Shown in pieces: positions 7,592 to 8,068 of a stretch of 8,068 nucleotides of DNA (positions within the stretch are counted from its first letter, which is position 1; every line of letters starts with the position of its first letter). The notes beneath the pieces were generated by a model. That model searched no databases, was not told where the DNA came from, and worked only from the letters and a program-made list of their open reading frames with translations. Where the stretch lies: assembly GCA_938007945.1 (NCBI GenBank), contig CALLME010000032.1, positions 1-8,068 of the forward strand, read 5' to 3'. Both the position numbers and the translations under genes were made by a program. Source of the DNA: an uncultured Caulobacterales bacterium. GTDB taxonomy: Bacteria; Pseudomonadota; Alphaproteobacteria; Caulobacterales; Maricaulaceae.

Positions 7592-8068
7592 ATGAGCGAT
7601 CAAGAAGAAGACATCATACTCAATGACCTAGATGACACAGAACTCGTGCAGCAAATGCAGGACGATCTCTATGACGGTATGATCCCCGAAGTCACAGAAG
7701 CTACACAAATCCTACTTAACCGTGGATGGGACGCTAATATGGTGCTCAACGACGCTTTGGTCGAAGGCATGCGCATTGTTGGTATTGATTTCCGTGACGG
7801 AATTCTATTCGTTCCCGAAGTCTTACAGAGCGCCAACGCCATGAAAGGCGGTATGGAGCTACTGCGACCAATTTTGGCCGCGAGTGAAAATAACTCAAGC
7901 GTCGGAAAATATGTTATCGCAACCGTTAAAGGCGATATCCACGATATTGGTAAAAACCTTGTTGGTATGATGCTTGAGGGGGCCGGTTTTGAGGTCTTTG
8001 ACCTTGGCATTAATACGTCTGTTGACGAGTTTCTTGCCGCCATTGACGAGCATGAGCCAAACATTCTT
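7592..8068 (+). CDS. Methyltransferase corrinoid protein (cobalamin-binding), 5' part
   Basis: The frame is open to the window edge, giving the first 159 residues; the family is usually about 210-240 long. Such proteins carry a cobalamin whose cobalt is methylated by a substrate-specific methyltransferase, and they hand the methyl group to a second methyltransferase, in bacteria usually acting on THF. Seen: an acidic N-terminus (residues 1-25), a helical cap domain (about 15-95) with VEGMRIVGIDFRDG and VPEVLQSANAM, then the start of the Rossmann-like B12 domain with GDIHDIGKN (114-122). H117 (CAC at 7940) is the expected lower cobalt ligand in the D-x-H-x-x-G motif. I chose ATG 7592 because GGAG at 7582-7585 lies 6 nt upstream; in-frame ATGs at 7571 and 7580 fall in or just after the palindrome and lack a ribosome site. 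The MetH cobalamin domain is related, but it is embedded in a far longer protein, and this gene starts directly at the cap domain. The substrate cannot be told from this part. Confidence 0.9.
   Translation, partial: MSDQEEDIILNDLDDTELVQQMQDDLYDGMIPEVTEATQILLNRGWDANMVLNDALVEGMRIVGIDFRDGILFVPEVLQSANAMKGGMELLRPILAASENNSSVGKYVIATVKGDIHDIGKNLVGMMLEGAGFEVFDLGINTSVDEFLAAIDEHEPNIL

Noticed and set aside
7669..8064. A 131-codon open frame on the - strand near the window end
   Set aside because: It lies antisense to the corrinoid protein frame, which has recognisable motifs and a ribosome site. The antisense translation shows no known family.

Overview
The window looks like a chromosomal segment from an aerobic alphaproteobacterium of moderate G+C content (roughly 50-55% by eye). 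All genes lie on the + strand and coding density is high. The lineage call is an inference. It rests on the oxygen-tolerant NAD-dependent FdsABG-type formate dehydrogenase, with its NuoF-like and NuoG-like subunits, next to a corrinoid protein that resembles those of marine Rhodobacterales and their relatives. No search was run.

Positions 1-5657 hold the end of a formate dehydrogenase operon. They contain the 3' part of fdsB (NADH/FMN-side subunit), a complete fdsA (molybdenum catalytic subunit), fdhD/fdsC (sulfur transfer to the molybdenum cofactor) and a YcaD-like major facilitator transporter. The genes are packed tightly: 4 nt between fdsB and fdsA, a 1-nt overlap between fdsA and fdhD, and 11 nt between fdhD and the transporter. 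The small fdsD gene that often closes fds operons is not seen here; the transporter sits in its usual place.

Positions 5658-5844 form the only sizeable intergenic region (187 nt). It holds two perfect TATAAT hexamers and short palindromes, one of them lying directly over the better -10 box. Its likely role is to start a second transcription unit with fhs (formate--tetrahydrofolate ligase, 5845-7545). After a 46-nt gap containing a nearly perfect AT-rich palindrome comes the 5' part of a methyltransferase corrinoid protein gene (7592 to the window edge).

Read together, the genes fit the oxidative fate of methyl groups. A corrinoid protein accepts methyl groups from a methylated substrate (a methylamine or betaine is most likely, but the methyltransferase is outside the window) and they pass to tetrahydrofolate. 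After oxidation to 10-formyl-THF, Fhs running in reverse releases formate and makes ATP, and the Fds enzyme oxidises formate to CO2 with formation of NADH. The enzyme families are recognised with high confidence. The coupling into one pathway is an inference from gene order. I saw no transposon, CRISPR array, tRNA, rRNA or broken gene.
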